64,000 nt of DNA from Ruegeria meonggei (GTDB lineage Bacteria > Pseudomonadota > Alphaproteobacteria > Rhodobacterales > Rhodobacteraceae), in contig NZ_FWFP01000012.1 of assembly GCF_900172215.1 (NCBI RefSeq), forward strand, positions 1 through 64,000. Reading direction: 5' to 3'. Both the position numbers and the translations under genes were made by a program. The notes below the pieces were generated by a model that ran no database searches, was not told where the DNA came from, and saw only the letters and a list, made by a program, of their open reading frames with translations. Positions 1 through 9,419 of this stretch are shown piece by piece (the first letter of the stretch is position 1; each line of letters opens with the position of its first letter).

Positions 1-59
1 GCTTCCTGTTCTTTGATCATCCCGACTATCTGGGCTTCCGTGAAACGACTCTTTCGCAT
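1..59 (-). CDS. IS3-family transposase OrfA, N-terminal fragment
   Basis: Only the first 19 codons are present, from an ATG at 57-59; they read MRKSRFTEAQIVGMIKEQE. This is the start of the small helix-turn-helix protein (OrfA, HTH_Tnp_1 type) that IS3-family elements fuse by -1 frameshifting to the OrfB integrase. An AAGGAG-like ribosome binding site lies just upstream on the minus strand. The gene runs off the window, so whether it is intact is unknown. Confidence 0.75.
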   Translation of the reverse strand, partial: MRKSRFTEAQIVGMIKEQE

Positions 60-127
60 CTGTTTGCTCCTTCGAAACGTTGAGCAAACTCTACATTAAG
101 GTGAGGGAAGTTTCGGGGGGCAGGTCA
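1..127 (-). mobile_element. IS3-family insertion sequence, 5' end only
   Basis: The left part of the window is the beginning of an insertion sequence read on the minus strand. It starts with a terminal TGACCTGCCCCCCGAAACTT on the minus strand (outer end near 127), followed by a roughly 65-nt leader and the start of a transposase gene at 59. A 5' TG end, a short leader and a small OrfA beginning MRKSRFTEAQIVGMI are typical of IS3-family elements; IS407-like would be my guess for the group. The rest of the element lies outside the window, so completeness, the other inverted repeat and the target duplication cannot be seen. Confidence 0.75.
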
Positions 128-316
128 CAACCTGGAGCGCGTTGCTAAGACCCGAGACATCAATTGCGCTGTTTGGACCAATGTTCAGCTAGGCGCAGAA
201 TGCGGAGCCGTTGCTGTCGGCATTCGTCAAAGTGTTTAGAAAAAACGGGTGTTTTTCGGAAGCATCTTCTGCCTTCTTGAACCCTAGATTTGTTCTTTAA
301 CTGACAGCTTCCACTG

Positions 317-2968
317 CTATTGCAGTTGCAATATATCCGGAACGCAAAGCTGTCTTCTTGCCGGCATTTTGTCCGCACCATCCGATCGTTTCAGCCGTTT
401 CGGACCGTCTTTGACCTTGATCTTCGGCTTTGCTAGTGGACCCTTCAAGTTCACGGGCCAGGGGCTCTTCGAAAGAGGTTCGCCAATCTTGCGGGGCTGC
501 AGATTTAGGTCCAAAACCTTGCCCGCCACATTAACACCGCCAAAGACGACGACTTGGACATGATCTGTCTCCAATGTGGTTTGTTTCGTCGAAATACTTC
601 CATTTGAAATACTAATCGGCGCGCGCAAACATACAATTGGAGCAACCTTCTGTTTCTCTTTGGTAAACACCCAAGGTAGCACCCCCAATCCTGCCAGATC
701 TAAAAGCTGGGTCTCGATCGAGCCATCACGCATTGAAACTGTGGCATTGCCGCTCATGCTATTGGCAAAATGCTTGGCTGAATCGGTTCTGCCGGTCACC
801 GAAAAATCTGCATAGATCGTACCGCTTGCGCCTTTTTTGAAGTTCAGACCATGAAGAATATCATCCAGCTGCCAGCCGCCCGCTTTGCCGGTCAACGTGA
901 GTAGATGCGCGTCGTTCGAAAGATCCATCTGCCCGCTGACGTCGAAATGAGCACCTCCGTATTCAAACTTCAAAGGTCCGGCCTTAAGCTCATTTTCGTT
1001 GAGCGTCAGTTCGCTCTGCAAACTGCTGATGCCCTTGGCTCCTTCGATGTGCCGAAGGTCAACGTCGACATCCATATCCATGCCGGACAAGAGAATTGAG
1101 CGCCCGATAGGTTTAAGCGTTACATCTCTTAACGCGCCTTGGTTGCCCTCGTCTTCTTTCTTAGATTCTTTCTCTTCCGGATTTGGGCCGCCTAATTTCC
1201 GCAACTGAGCGGCAGCCTGAACGATAGTTCGGATCTGATCTATCATTATCAGGTCACTCTCAATGGAACCCTGCAGCACCGGGTCGCTTGTTGCATCATC
1301 AAGATCGGCCATAATCTGCAAGATAGAGTCGGCGACCTCAACATTGGCACTCGCGTTCCAATCAGTGCCTTCGCTAACAAGGTTGATTTCAAGGCGAGCC
1401 TGCCCGGTTGCCACACGTTCAAGCGATAGTGCCTCCAAAAGATCCGCTCCGGATGGAACTGCGACATCAATTGCCAAATCCAGGTCCTCGAATTTGAGTA
1501 CATTCTCGACAGTGCCATGCACCTCAAGGTTCCAGACGTCCGTATCGCTTGTCTTTCCATCCAAATTCGTCAGCGAAAGCTGATTGATGTCGCCGTTCAA
1601 ATGGAAGTCACCGGAAAACCTGCCAAGCTGGTTGTCTGGTCCCAACAATTCTGGCGATATCAAACTGCTTGCCGGTATATCCATTAGGCCTTCTGCTGAT
1701 ATGCCTTGCAACTGAAGCGCGTCATCGACCGAACCGTTCAAAATGATAAACGGGTCGGCTGGGTTCCCAATTCTAAGGTTGATGTTTCCGACTTTTATAG
1801 CGCCTTCTGGTGTTCTGGAAAGCTCGGAGAACTTAATCGGGGGCGGGCCTTCGCCGGACGTGTCCAACGTGAAACCGTTGGTCTTAATGACCATTTGCCG
1901 CCGTGGAACTTGCCCGGGTACGCTGTCGATAACCATGTCGACTGCGATAAGTTTAAGATCATATCGCGAGGCGGCTGGGGCTGGTTCCGCATCTTCTGGG
2001 TACAACCTAATTCGGGTTGTTAGCGATACGTCTTCCGGATTTCCCAATTCCCCGATCTGCCCCGTCAACGAAAGGCTTTGTCCGCCGGCCAATTCAGCCA
2101 ATACAGATAGGTCGTCAATTCGTGCTACACCGTCGACTGATGTGAACGTTGCGCCAATATTCCCTGTACCTTCCAAAACGCGGCTCAGCTTCAGGATATC
2201 GAGAAGCTGGCCAAGTTCGGCAATCTCTACGGTCGTGGCCACTTGCAGACCGTTCTCTTGAGGAACTTCCTCGGCAACAATCGAAATCTGTTCGAAGTTC
2301 ACCGCCAACCGAAACGGGTCTTCCGTGGGGAATGTCGCGTTCAGATCAAACCTCTCTCCGTTCAGCGAACCGGCCCCGATTGCCGTCGCAACATCGGTTT
2401 CCGTATTACGCTTTAAGAGCAGTTCAGGAAGCTGCAGATCTAGCTCAAGTCCATTTAGGTCGTTCTGGTAAAGAACGGTAATATCGGTCAGGTGAATTCT
2501 TTGGTCCGTTAGAATTCCGGCCAACAGCGGCGTCGGGGAATTCGCAGGTTTCCCGGCTTCAGCTTCCGTTTGGGAAATGGACTGCCAGTTTCCGAAGCCG
2601 TCTTTGTCTGTGATTAGGTTCAGATGAACACCTGAGAGTGAAAGACCACTCAGTGACAGTTTACTGCTCCAAAGGTCGCGCGCGGAAACTTCAAACTCGA
2701 TCTCATCGATTGCTGCAAGTTTCACATCAGCATTCGGAGATCCGGGTAATTCCAGCCCTGCCGCTGACACCTGCAATTGCCGGCCAATACCCAGACGCAC
2801 TTCATCTTCAATTCTAACCTCATGGCCAAGTTTCTTAGAGATCAGATTTTCGACGAAAGCAGCCCTGACCGAGGAAAACAACGCAGAAGACAGGAAAAGC
2901 CAAGCTGCAAACACAGCGACAATCGCGACAGCGCAACAAATCAAAATACCTTTTGCAACGTATCGCAC
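317..2968 (-). CDS. AsmA family protein
   Basis: This 883-residue protein has one N-terminal membrane anchor (about residues 6-29) and then a long, beta-rich periplasmic region. It matches the AsmA family of bridge-like proteins implicated in lipid transport and outer-membrane homeostasis. The C-terminal part (about 600-830) carries the conserved AsmA_2-like segment, with phrases such as SGTIYADFSVTGRTDSAKHF and an LDLAGLGVLPW stretch. The start is a GTG at 2966-2968, chosen because AGGAG sits 7-8 nt upstream; no ATG fits as well. The base composition is AT-richer than the core genes further right. It stands alone, reading towards the IS end. Family assignment is firm; substrate is unknown. 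Confidence 0.85.
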   Translation of the reverse strand: MRYVAKGILICCAVAIVAVFAAWLFLSSALFSSVRAAFVENLISKKLGHEVRIEDEVRLGIGRQLQVSAAGLELPGSPNADVKLAAIDEIEFEVSARDLWSSKLSLSGLSLSGVHLNLITDKDGFGNWQSISQTEAEAGKPANSPTPLLAGILTDQRIHLTDITVLYQNDLNGLELDLQLPELLLKRNTETDVATAIGAGSLNGERFDLNATFPTEDPFRLAVNFEQISIVAEEVPQENGLQVATTVEIAELGQLLDILKLSRVLEGTGNIGATFTSVDGVARIDDLSVLAELAGGQSLSLTGQIGELGNPEDVSLTTRIRLYPEDAEPAPAASRYDLKLIAVDMVIDSVPGQVPRRQMVIKTNGFTLDTSGEGPPPIKFSELSRTPEGAIKVGNINLRIGNPADPFIILNGSVDDALQLQGISAEGLMDIPASSLISPELLGPDNQLGRFSGDFHLNGDINQLSLTNLDGKTSDTDVWNLEVHGTVENVLKFEDLDLAIDVAVPSGADLLEALSLERVATGQARLEINLVSEGTDWNASANVEVADSILQIMADLDDATSDPVLQGSIESDLIMIDQIRTIVQAAAQLRKLGGPNPEEKESKKEDEGNQGALRDVTLKPIGRSILLSGMDMDVDVDLRHIEGAKGISSLQSELTLNENELKAGPLKFEYGGAHFDVSGQMDLSNDAHLLTLTGKAGGWQLDDILHGLNFKKGASGTIYADFSVTGRTDSAKHFANSMSGNATVSMRDGSIETQLLDLAGLGVLPWVFTKEKQKVAPIVCLRAPISISNGSISTKQTTLETDHVQVVVFGGVNVAGKVLDLNLQPRKIGEPLSKSPWPVNLKGPLAKPKIKVKDGPKRLKRSDGADKMPARRQLCVPDILQLQ

Positions 2969-3333
2969 GTTCTTCTCCTAAAATTCCGATTCATCCAATG
3001 GGCAGCCTAGACCATTTAATCATTAAGTTAATGGAATATATGGTCGGTAAATGATCTGAAATCTGAATGATCTTGACCATATAGGTGATATTCTCGCCTG
3101 TTTAGTCGAGCCGCCAAGAAGCGGGTAAATGACAAACGTACGGCTAGTGTTGCGCGCCCGGTTACTAAACGGCTGGCTCGAAGAGAGTTTTACTAGCCAA
3201 AACGGATGCGCTGCATGAGCTTTGAACATAGCGGCACGACGTAAGCTTCAACCGACAGGCAGCCAGGTTCCTCCGATTTTCCAAATTTATCTAATTACTG
3301 CTATGTGTGAATGCATCAAACGATGAGGGCATG
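2969..3333. other. Intergenic region with a spaced inverted repeat
   Basis: This AT-rich stretch of about 365 nt separates two divergent genes and carries no convincing coding sequence. It contains a 9-bp perfect inverted repeat, TATATGGTC at 3037-3045 and GACCATATA at 3075-3083, with a 29-nt spacer that itself contains two GATC tetramers. It may hold the divergent promoters of the AsmA-family gene and the K+ channel gene, but I cannot assign -35/-10 elements with confidence. Confidence 0.4.
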
Positions 3334-3657
3334 ATGAATTCACTAACCAGAATAACACGTGGGATAGGCGTCGCTTTCAAGGACGGTAGAGTGAAAGGCA
3401 TTCTTGCCTTCACAGTTGGAATGATTTTATGGGCCTCGGTCTTTTATCACTTTGTCGAAGGTTGGAGTTGGCTCGACTCAATCTACTTTTCTGTCGTGAC
3501 CATTTCGACCGTGGGGTTTGGTGACTTCTCACCTGAGACTGCGGCAGGGAAGATTTTCACAATGGTATACATCATCGTGGGTCTCGGTGTCTTCGTAACC
3601 GCAGCGACGACAGTGGCAGATACAATCTTGTCCCAAGACGACAAAAAAGCGGACTAA
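3334..3657 (+). CDS. Two-TM potassium channel family protein
   Basis: A 107-residue protein of the Ion_trans_2 type: one TM helix (about 23-43), a pore loop with the selectivity filter TVGFGD at about 59-64, and a second TM helix (about 72-95), ending in a short charged tail. The filter is the K+-channel signature, so it should form a tetrameric K+-selective pore like KcsA or the core of MthK, but with no RCK ligand domain. I chose the second of two tandem ATGs (3331/3334) because GAGGG at 3325-3329 is spaced better to it; an upstream in-frame GTG at 3307 has no ribosome binding site. The gene is monocistronic with a 177-nt gap before the exporter operon. Confidence 0.85.
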   Translation: MNSLTRITRGIGVAFKDGRVKGILAFTVGMILWASVFYHFVEGWSWLDSIYFSVVTISTVGFGDFSPETAAGKIFTMVYIIVGLGVFVTAATTVADTILSQDDKKAD

Positions 3658-3773
3658 GAGATCACACTCAATTGAGCCAAGCCGAGTTCGTGCATAGGCA
3701 TAAGTCTGCCTGTGCACCTCAAGCCGTGATCCAGATTCATTTGCGTCTTCAAGCTGATAGATGATCATCAAAA

Positions 3774-3822
3774 CTCAAAAAATATACATATTATGTTTTT
3801 TGAGTGTAATATTCAAAAAACA
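3774..3822 (+). promoter_or_regulatory. Candidate operator: three CTCAAAAAA-type half-sites
   Basis: Just ahead of the exporter operon lie three related half-sites in alternating orientation: CTCAAAAAA (3774-3782), TGTTTTTTGAG (3794-3804) and TTCAAAAAACA (3812-3822). The last two form a perfect 10-bp inverted repeat with a 9-nt spacer. The first and second form a 9-bp inverted repeat with a 13-nt spacer. The array ends 2 nt before the Shine-Dalgarno sequence at 3824-3829, so a bound protein would block transcription, or an RNA hairpin would mask the ribosome binding site. That this is a repressor site is inference. Confidence 0.5.
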
Positions 3823-3834
3823 CGGAGGGATGGA

Positions 3835-4914
3835 ATGGAAAAGACTCAGGACGCGAAGATCGTCGATCTGGCAATACGATTGCTCTTTCTAGGACTATTC
3901 CTCTACAGCGCCCTGGTCATGGTGGCCCCGCTTGCGAGCGTGGTTATCTGGGCAATGATCCTCTGTGTGGCGCTGTACCCGGCATTTGATTGGCTGCAAT
4001 CCAAGCTGGGAGGGCGGAAAAAACTTGCCACGACGATCTTGGTTTTGTTGGGCCTTGTTCTGACCCTCGGGCCTGTCGCTACGGCGGTGTCTGGTGCCGC
4101 AGAACTTGGGTCTGAATTCGCGGAACAAGCAGACAAGGGTGAGTTGAAAGTCCCACCTGCGCCCGAGGGCCTAAAGGAATTGCCCTTAGTGGGAGACAAA
4201 ATTGCCGAAGTCTGGGGAATGTTCGAGCGCAATCTTGACGGCGCGCTTGCAAAGTATGGCACGCAAATCCTTGAGATCACCAAATCGCTCTTCGGAAAGG
4301 TGCTGGGCATCGGAATAGGGCTGCTTGGCTTAGCTCTGTCCGTATTGATTATGGGGGCTTTGTTCAGCCCCGGGCCAAGTTTGGTCCAGGGTCTTCAGCG
4401 CTTTGCCAACCGTGTTTTCGCTCCGCGCGGTGGAGAATTCATAACACTGGCAGGTGCAACAATTCGGAACGTGACAAAAGGCGTGATTGGCGTAGCGGCC
4501 ATTCAGGCGGTCTGCGTTTGGATACTATTGGCTTTGTTTGGGATTTCTTCGGCCGCCACGCTAGCATTTGTCTGCCTGATACTCTCGATTATCCAAATCG
4601 GGCCCGGATTGGTTCTCATACCGGTAATTATATACGCGTGGAGTTCTATGTCCGGTGGCACTGCTTTGATCTTCACCATACTGGCCGTTCCCGTCATGAT
4701 AATGGACAGTTTCCTGAGACCCGTGTTCATTTCAAAAGGCCTTGAGACTCCCATGTTAGTCATCCTCATCGGTGTTCTCGGAGGTATGATGGCGTACGGT
4801 TTGATCGGCGTCTTTATGGGGCCGGTTCTCTTCGCGGTCTTCTATGAGCTGTTCAAGGTTTGGATTGATACCTCGCCCGAAGCTGAGGGTGCTGTTGAAG
4901 GTGCGGCGAAATGA
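3835..4914 (+). CDS. AI-2E family transporter (PerM/YdiK-like permease)
   Basis: A 359-residue polytopic membrane protein of the AI-2E transporter (UPF0118) family. It has N-terminal TM helices (about 14-50), a periplasmic segment (about 80-145), and a C-terminal bundle with the conserved glycine-rich GVLGGMMAYGLIGVFMGPVL motif near 315-335. Family members have been linked to autoinducer-2 export or to Na+/H+ antiport, so substrate cannot be read from sequence. The start at 3835 has GGAGGG 5 nt upstream; an earlier in-frame ATG at 3793 lies inside the inverted repeat and has no ribosome binding site. It overlaps the following HlyD gene by 4 nt (ATGA), indicating translational coupling. Confidence 0.85.
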   Translation: MEKTQDAKIVDLAIRLLFLGLFLYSALVMVAPLASVVIWAMILCVALYPAFDWLQSKLGGRKKLATTILVLLGLVLTLGPVATAVSGAAELGSEFAEQADKGELKVPPAPEGLKELPLVGDKIAEVWGMFERNLDGALAKYGTQILEITKSLFGKVLGIGIGLLGLALSVLIMGALFSPGPSLVQGLQRFANRVFAPRGGEFITLAGATIRNVTKGVIGVAAIQAVCVWILLALFGISSAATLAFVCLILSIIQIGPGLVLIPVIIYAWSSMSGGTALIFTILAVPVMIMDSFLRPVFISKGLETPMLVILIGVLGGMMAYGLIGVFMGPVLFAVFYELFKVWIDTSPEAEGAVEGAAK

Positions 4915-5975
4915 GGAAGACGATATGGACAACCCTGGCTGTCATTCTGATTTTTCTTGTCTGGTACCTGGTCGCTGATCGGAAAACGCCATTTACCGGA
5001 AACGCCAGAGTAAAAGCCGTGGCGACCCAGATCGTCCCCCAGGTGACAGGAACTGTAACTGAAGTCTTGGTCGAAAATGGTCAGATAGTCTCGGCCGGAG
5101 ATGTCCTCGTCCGGATCGACTCTCGATCCTACGAGATTCAGCGCGACAAGGCGGAAGCTGACCTCGAGGCAGCCACTCAGGAAGTGGGCGCATCTTCGGC
5201 AGAGGTAAGAGCGGCACAAGCCAAACTGGCAAGATCGCAAAGCGATCTGGATACAATGCGCATTCAAACGGAACGTGTATTTGCGCTCGAAAAGAAAGGG
5301 TTGGTTGCCGTCTCAAAGGCCGATGATGCACGAGGGCAACTGGCAGAGTCTGAGGCAAACTATGAGAACGCAAAAGCGGATCTGGAAAAAGCAAAACAGA
5401 GACTAGGTGACGACGGGATTGAAAACCCGAAAATCCAGCGCGCTCTGGCCGCTCTGGCGGATGCGGAACTGAACCTTGAATGGAGCGAACTACGCGCTCC
5501 GGCGACGGGCGTCATTTCCAATCTACTAATAGCGCCCGGGACGTATGCTCGATCCGGTCAGAATCTATTGACGTTTCTGGACGCAACTGACGTCTGGATC
5601 GAGGCGTATTTTACTGAGAACAACCTAGGAAGAGCCTCGATAGGGTCTCCGGTTGACGTGGTGTTGGATATGCATCCAGGTCAGATTGTTCCGGGTGTTA
5701 TTGAGAGCTTTAGTTCGGCGGTTTCCCTAAGCGGCGGTGATGTGCCCGGGCAATTGGCGAGCCCGCCAAGCACCAAAGGTTTTTTACGAGAGCCTGAGAG
5801 ATTCCCAGTCAGGATCGTTTTACCCGGCTATGAAGCCGGAAGCACCGAAGATGACCTTCGCTTTCAGCTGAATGGACAAGCCGATGTGATCATGTACTTA
5901 AGCGACAACTCGTTGCTGAACCTCGTGGGCCGTACCTACATCCGTGTGGTTTCAATTCTGTCCTATGCGTACTGA
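4911..5975 (+). CDS. HlyD family secretion protein (periplasmic adaptor)
   Basis: A 354-residue membrane fusion protein: N-terminal TM anchor (about 4-24), biotinyl-lipoyl-like half domain (about 40-75), a long coiled-coil hairpin (about 80-170), the second lipoyl half and a beta-barrel domain. This is the EmrA/AaeA type, which links an inner-membrane exporter to an outer-membrane channel. It overlaps the upstream permease gene by 4 nt and the downstream DUF2955 gene by 11 nt, so the three proteins are probably made together as one envelope export complex. No TolC-like gene is nearby, so the outer-membrane partner would be encoded elsewhere. Confidence 0.9.
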   Translation: MRKTIWTTLAVILIFLVWYLVADRKTPFTGNARVKAVATQIVPQVTGTVTEVLVENGQIVSAGDVLVRIDSRSYEIQRDKAEADLEAATQEVGASSAEVRAAQAKLARSQSDLDTMRIQTERVFALEKKGLVAVSKADDARGQLAESEANYENAKADLEKAKQRLGDDGIENPKIQRALAALADAELNLEWSELRAPATGVISNLLIAPGTYARSGQNLLTFLDATDVWIEAYFTENNLGRASIGSPVDVVLDMHPGQIVPGVIESFSSAVSLSGGDVPGQLASPPSTKGFLREPERFPVRIVLPGYEAGSTEDDLRFQLNGQADVIMYLSDNSLLNLVGRTYIRVVSILSYAY

Positions 5976-6975
5976 GGACCAACGCTCTGTCGCCCGGCTT
6001 GCGTTGGGTGTTACCGGCGTCTTTTCATTGGGCCTATTTCTTGGGTGGCCGCTTGCCGTCGTTGGGGCGGTGTTTGCCGCACTGTTTTTGCAGGCGCCCG
6101 CCGCATTGCCTTTAACAGCATTTGCTAAGCTTTTTGTCTTCTCTATTGGGTTGATGGTCATTTCGTTCCTGTTGTCGTCAATCTTCTCACCATATCCGCT
6201 TGTATTTCTGATGCTGGTGGCGATTGGAATAATCCTGTCTTTCATGTGGTCAGTTTCGGGTGCCGGAGTTTTACCCGGTGTCATAGCTCTCATGGGCGCA
6301 TTGATGATTCCGAACCTGGTTCTGCAATCACAGGACCTGGCTTTGGTGCTCGTGTATTGGATACCGTTGAACCTGCTGTTCGCAGGCTTCGTATCGACAC
6401 TGATGTTCGTGTTGATACCCGCAGAACCTCAAACGGCGGCTCAAAAAAAAGCTGCAGCGCCGCCGAGTTTCGACCCACATCGCCGAATTGTCAGAATGTC
6501 TCTTGTCACAGTGCCGTTTGCTATGGCTTTTTTTGTTTCCGGCGCGTCTGCATTACTGGTTCTGTTCTTTGTCGCGCTCCTGAGCCAGCAACTTGCGGCG
6601 ATGCCTGCCGCGGGTAAAACGGTTGCAAAAGCTATGCTGACGGCAAATCTGCTTGGGGCGGCAGTATCCATCATTTGCTATGAGATAAACGTAATAGCTC
6701 CGGTTATTCTGACGCCCATTTTGCTGTGTTTTTTCTTTTGCCTGACACTCGGAGCACTTGGAAAATCTCAAGTTCCGCTCGCCGCCGCTGCCGGCTCCGC
6801 TATTACAACGGCTCTGATTGTATACGGCGGGTCGGTTGCACCGTTTTCAGACGAGGCTGACGTCAAGAGCATCACTCGAGTTTTACAAGTTGCCAGCGCC
6901 GCTTTCTTTGTAATCATCGCATATTTCGTGGTGGATGAATTCTGGCCGGAAAAAGAGCGCCAGGCGGCTCAATGA
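5965..6975 (+). CDS. DUF2955 domain membrane protein (FUSC-like exporter)
   Basis: A 336-residue protein with two blocks of roughly five to six TM helices each, separated by a hydrophilic linker (about 155-175, with AEPQTAAQKKAAAPP). Length, layout and the HlyD neighbour match DUF2955 proteins, relatives of the fusaric-acid resistance/aromatic exporter (FUSC, AaeB) group. The start ATG at 5965 lies within the end of the HlyD gene; an earlier GTG at 5944 has no ribosome binding site. In AaeAB the HlyD protein and the FUSC protein form an aromatic-acid efflux pump, so efflux of a small organic acid is the best guess. Assignment to DUF2955 is from recognition, not a search. Confidence 0.75.
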   Translation: MRTEDQRSVARLALGVTGVFSLGLFLGWPLAVVGAVFAALFLQAPAALPLTAFAKLFVFSIGLMVISFLLSSIFSPYPLVFLMLVAIGIILSFMWSVSGAGVLPGVIALMGALMIPNLVLQSQDLALVLVYWIPLNLLFAGFVSTLMFVLIPAEPQTAAQKKAAAPPSFDPHRRIVRMSLVTVPFAMAFFVSGASALLVLFFVALLSQQLAAMPAAGKTVAKAMLTANLLGAAVSIICYEINVIAPVILTPILLCFFFCLTLGALGKSQVPLAAAAGSAITTALIVYGGSVAPFSDEADVKSITRVLQVASAAFFVIIAYFVVDEFWPEKERQAAQ

Positions 6976-7110
6976 AGTTAGTTGCGATGTGGCGTGGTTC
7001 AGAAAGAAGTAGAGTTTCCAGTGTGACCCCCTTTTATTTGATTTATCCGGTCCGAAAGAAGTCAGCTTTGTCCCGCATTGCTGACATTCAGACTTCGTAC
7101 CTTTGAAATG

Positions 7111-7134
7111 AAAAGGGGCGCTCTGACGAGCGCC
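7111..7134 (-). terminator. Rho-independent terminator of tkt
   Basis: On the minus strand GGCGCTC (7128-7134) pairs with GAGCGCC (7117-7123) across a 4-nt loop. It is followed by CC and a TTTT run (complement of 7111-7114). It lies 30 nt past the tkt stop codon. Confidence 0.75.
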
Positions 7135-7163
7135 TCCCGTTTCTTTTCTGTCAAAATGCTGGA

Positions 7164-9185
7164 TCAGCCCAGTAATCCCCTGACCTTGGCAACTGTCGCC
7201 TCGGCGGTGATGCCGAAGTGTTTGTACAGTTCACCCGCGGGTGCCGAGGCTCCAAAGCCGGACATGCCAATAAAGCCTGCCTTGGCTTCGCGGCCGCGTT
7301 CGCCCAGCAGCCAGCGATCCCAGCCTCCGGCGCGGACTGCAGCCTCGATGCCGACACGAACGGGTCCGCCGGGCAGTACGCGTTTGCGATAGGCTTCGTC
7401 CTGCTGCGCGAAAAGTTCCATACAGGGCATAGAGACGACGCGGGTGCCAATACCCTCCGCCTCGAGCATGGCCTTGGCTTCCATCGCCAGCGAAACTTCG
7501 GACCCGGTGGCAATCAGGATGGCCTGACGCTTGCTTTCAGCATCAGCCAGAACGTATGCGCCCTGAGCGGTCAAGTTTTTGGCCTTGTGGTCCGTACGTA
7601 CCGTTGGAACGCCCTGACGGGTTAGTGACAGGACCGAAGGGCAGTCTTTGATAGTCAGTGCCAATTCCCAGGCTTCGGCGGTCTCAATCACATCGGCGGG
7701 GCGAAACACAAGTGTATTTGGCGTCGCGCGCGAAATGGCCAGATGTTCAACCGGCTGGTGGGTCGGGCCGTCTTCGCCCAAGCCGATCGAGTCATGGGTC
7801 ATGACGAAAACGGTGGGCACTTTCATCAGCGCCGCCAACCGCATGGACGGGCGGGCATAGTCGGTGAAAGCCATGAACGTGCCACCATAGGGGCGGATGC
7901 CGCCGTGCAGTGCCATGCCGTTCATCGCGGCGGCCATGCCGTGTTCACGGATCCCGTAGTGGATGTAACGGCCCTTGCGGTTTTCCGGTAGGAACACGCC
8001 CATATCGGCGGATTTGGTGTTGTTCGATCCAGTCAGATCGGCCGAGCCGCCGACGGTCTCGGGCATGATCGGGTTCACGACGTTCAGAACCTTCTCAGAC
8101 GCCGCGCGGGTCGCCAGTTTTGGCTGATCTTCCGACATCAGTTTTTTAAAGGTACGGATCGCCCCAGCCAGCTTTTTGGGGGCCTCGAACGCATAGGCGC
8201 GGTTGAACTCGGCCTGTTTGCGGTCGGATATGGTTGCAAAACGCTCTTCCCATTCGGCGCGATCAGAGGCGCCACGGGCCCCGATGGCCTCCCAGGCAGA
8301 TTTCACATCGGCCGGGATTTCGAAGGCGTCATGTGGCCAGCCGTAACCGTCTTTCGCAGCTTTCAGCTGCCCCTGATCGGTCAAGGCGCCGTGGCCTTTC
8401 GACGTATCCTGTGCCGCGTGACCCAACGCAATGTGGCTTTCGCACGCAATCATCGTCGGCTTGTTGGATTCTTTTGCCTGCACGATGGCTGCATCGATGG
8501 CTTTGGGATCGTGTCCGTCAATCTCAATCACATGCCAGCCTGACGCTGTAAAACGGCGCACCTGATCAGTGCGGTCGGCGATGTCGACTGTGCCGTCGAT
8601 GGTGATATTGTTGTTGTCCCAGAAGACGATCAGCTTGCTCAACTCGTGTCGACCAGCCAGTGTGATGGCCTCTTGGCTGACACCCTCCATAAGGCAGCCG
8701 TCGCCGGCGATTACATAAGTATAGTGATCGACGATCTTCTTGCCGTATTGCGCGCGCTGAATTTCCTCGGCCATGGCAAAGCCAACAGCGTTCGAGATAC
8801 CCTGACCCAACGGGCCAGTGGTCGTCTCGATCCCGTCAACCAGGAAGTTTTCGGGGTGGCCTGCAGTCTTTGCGCCCAACTGGCGGAAATTCTTGATTTC
8901 ATCCAGTGTTACATCGGCATTGCCCGTCAGGTATAGCAGCGAATACACCAGCATCGAGCCATGGCCCGCCGACAGGATAAACCGATCGCGGTCAGGCCAG
9001 TTCGGGGCCGAGGCGTCGAATTTGAGGTGCTTTTCAAACAGGACAGTCGCAACATCGGCCATGCCCATCGGCATACCGGAATGGCCGGAATTGGCGGCGG
9101 CGACGGCGTCAAGGGTCAGGGTGCGGATGGCGGCCGCCTTGTCCCAGTGTTCGGGGTTGGCATTGCGCAGCGCAGTCAGGTCCAC
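7164..9185 (-). CDS. tkt: Transketolase
   Basis: A 673-residue thiamine-diphosphate enzyme of the pentose phosphate pathway, which moves two-carbon units from ketoses to aldoses. The N-terminal ThDP domain carries the GDGCLMEG...WDNNNI signature (about 153-187). The middle domain has the catalytic [14 protein letters not shown] segment near 410, and a C-terminal transketolase domain follows (about 540-665). Full length and typical of the family. The start is GTG at 9183-9185, supported by AAAGGA 8 nt upstream and by the normal N-terminus ([19 protein letters not shown]). It is divergent from the coiled-coil/zapA cluster, as in other Rhodobacteraceae as far as I recall. Confidence 0.97.
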   Translation of the reverse strand: MDLTALRNANPEHWDKAAAIRTLTLDAVAAANSGHSGMPMGMADVATVLFEKHLKFDASAPNWPDRDRFILSAGHGSMLVYSLLYLTGNADVTLDEIKNFRQLGAKTAGHPENFLVDGIETTTGPLGQGISNAVGFAMAEEIQRAQYGKKIVDHYTYVIAGDGCLMEGVSQEAITLAGRHELSKLIVFWDNNNITIDGTVDIADRTDQVRRFTASGWHVIEIDGHDPKAIDAAIVQAKESNKPTMIACESHIALGHAAQDTSKGHGALTDQGQLKAAKDGYGWPHDAFEIPADVKSAWEAIGARGASDRAEWEERFATISDRKQAEFNRAYAFEAPKKLAGAIRTFKKLMSEDQPKLATRAASEKVLNVVNPIMPETVGGSADLTGSNNTKSADMGVFLPENRKGRYIHYGIREHGMAAAMNGMALHGGIRPYGGTFMAFTDYARPSMRLAALMKVPTVFVMTHDSIGLGEDGPTHQPVEHLAISRATPNTLVFRPADVIETAEAWELALTIKDCPSVLSLTRQGVPTVRTDHKAKNLTAQGAYVLADAESKRQAILIATGSEVSLAMEAKAMLEAEGIGTRVVSMPCMELFAQQDEAYRKRVLPGGPVRVGIEAAVRAGGWDRWLLGERGREAKAGFIGMSGFGASAPAGELYKHFGITAEATVAKVRGLLG

Positions 9186-9419
9186 GGGCGTTGTTCCTTT
9201 GGATTACAGGCAGATGGGGCGCTCAATACCATTCAGCCCCCAAAGTGCAAGCAGAACTGGGTTTTGCGGCTGGCAATTGGTTAAAGAAAACGGTCCAAGC
9301 TGTTGAAAGCAAACAGTGGGTATTTTCCGCCCCGTTGGGTTAGACTGGGGCAAGCGCGCGGAAATGTTGATTCGGACACTCCGCGAGACAAGGAACCTTG
9401 ATCAAGAGGTGGCAGGGGC

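Noticed and set aside
3023-3229. 68-codon open frame on the minus strand in the AsmA/K+ channel gap
   Set aside because: No ribosome binding site, no recognisable features, and the region is AT-rich with regulatory-looking repeats.
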